Source: Acidimicrobiia bacterium (lineage in GTDB: Bacteria; Actinomycetota; Acidimicrobiia; UBA5794; JAOTWH01). From it: DNA of 6,219 nt. The position numbers were made by a program, and so were the translations under genes. The notes under the pieces are model-generated. The model was not told the DNA's origin and made no database searches. It saw nothing but the letters and a program-made list of their open reading frames with translations. The DNA is taken from assembly GCA_029863035.1 (NCBI GenBank), contig JAOTWH010000136.1, forward strand, positions 1-6,219. The letters are read 5' to 3'. Within the stretch, counting starts at the first letter, position 1, and each line of letters starts with the position of its first letter. Below are positions 6,177 to 6,219 of this stretch, piece by piece.

Positions 6177-6219
6177 AGGGTACTACGCCATGGCCTTGGT
6201 TGCCCTATCGGCCTTGCTA
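6177..6219. other. Non-coding edge upstream of rpsA with a 7-base direct repeat
   Basis: No gene is visible in these last 43 bases. GGCCTTG occurs twice on the plus strand (6192-6198 and 6210-6216), 18 bases start to start. I see no convincing -10 or -35 pair. The rpsA promoter probably lies here or beyond the edge. The repeat is short enough to be chance. Confidence 0.25.

Noticed and set aside
1..6219. CRISPR arrays, tRNA or rRNA genes, insertion sequences, attachment sites
   Set aside because: Coding sequence fills nearly the whole window. I saw no regularly spaced repeats, cloverleaf-like segments, transposase motifs or terminal inverted repeats.

Overview
The window looks like the chromosome of an actinobacterium, and an Acidimicrobiia-type lineage is my best guess. 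The main reason is ribosomal protein S1. Its first repeat, with the EDF-A-A-D opening, the DIGYKSEGVIPAKELSIRHD segment and the SKKRAQYERAW linker, closely resembles mycobacterial RpsA as I remember it. It also has four S1 repeats rather than the six of proteobacteria. Base composition is moderately GC-rich by eye. The placement is an inference from remembered sequences, not a search.

All convincing genes lie on the minus strand, so the window reads right to left. From the right edge there is a 43-base stretch without a gene, then rpsA (start about 6128, stop 4674). A leader of about 97 bases follows, with two small inverted repeats. Four tightly packed genes of a Tad/Flp type IVc pilus (tight adherence) assembly machine come next: cpaB/rcpC (4576-3590), cpaE/tadZ (3593-2409), cpaF/tadA (2399-1044) and tadB (1044 to the left edge). 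The tadB gene runs off the window only a few codons before its expected end.

The Tad genes form one transcription and translation unit. cpaB and cpaE overlap by GTGA. cpaE and cpaF are 9 bases apart, with the cpaE stop codon embedded in a strong AGGAGG site. cpaF and tadB share a TGATG (or GTGA) junction. CpaE is expected to position the machine, CpaF is the hexameric ATPase motor, TadB is one of the two inner-membrane platform proteins it drives, and CpaB is the envelope-anchored pilus assembly factor. The usual partners tadC, flp pilin, prepilin peptidase and TadE-like minor pilins are not in the window. tadC would be expected just beyond position 1.

No RNA genes, mobile elements, CRISPR arrays or plus-strand genes are supported. 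I do not see an undescribed system. The points worth a second look are the rpsA-Tad junction and its leader, a TadB that keeps a secretory signal with no extracellular domain behind it, an insertion in CpaB, a degenerate receiver domain in CpaE, and a long Pro/Ala/acidic N-terminal arm on S1.
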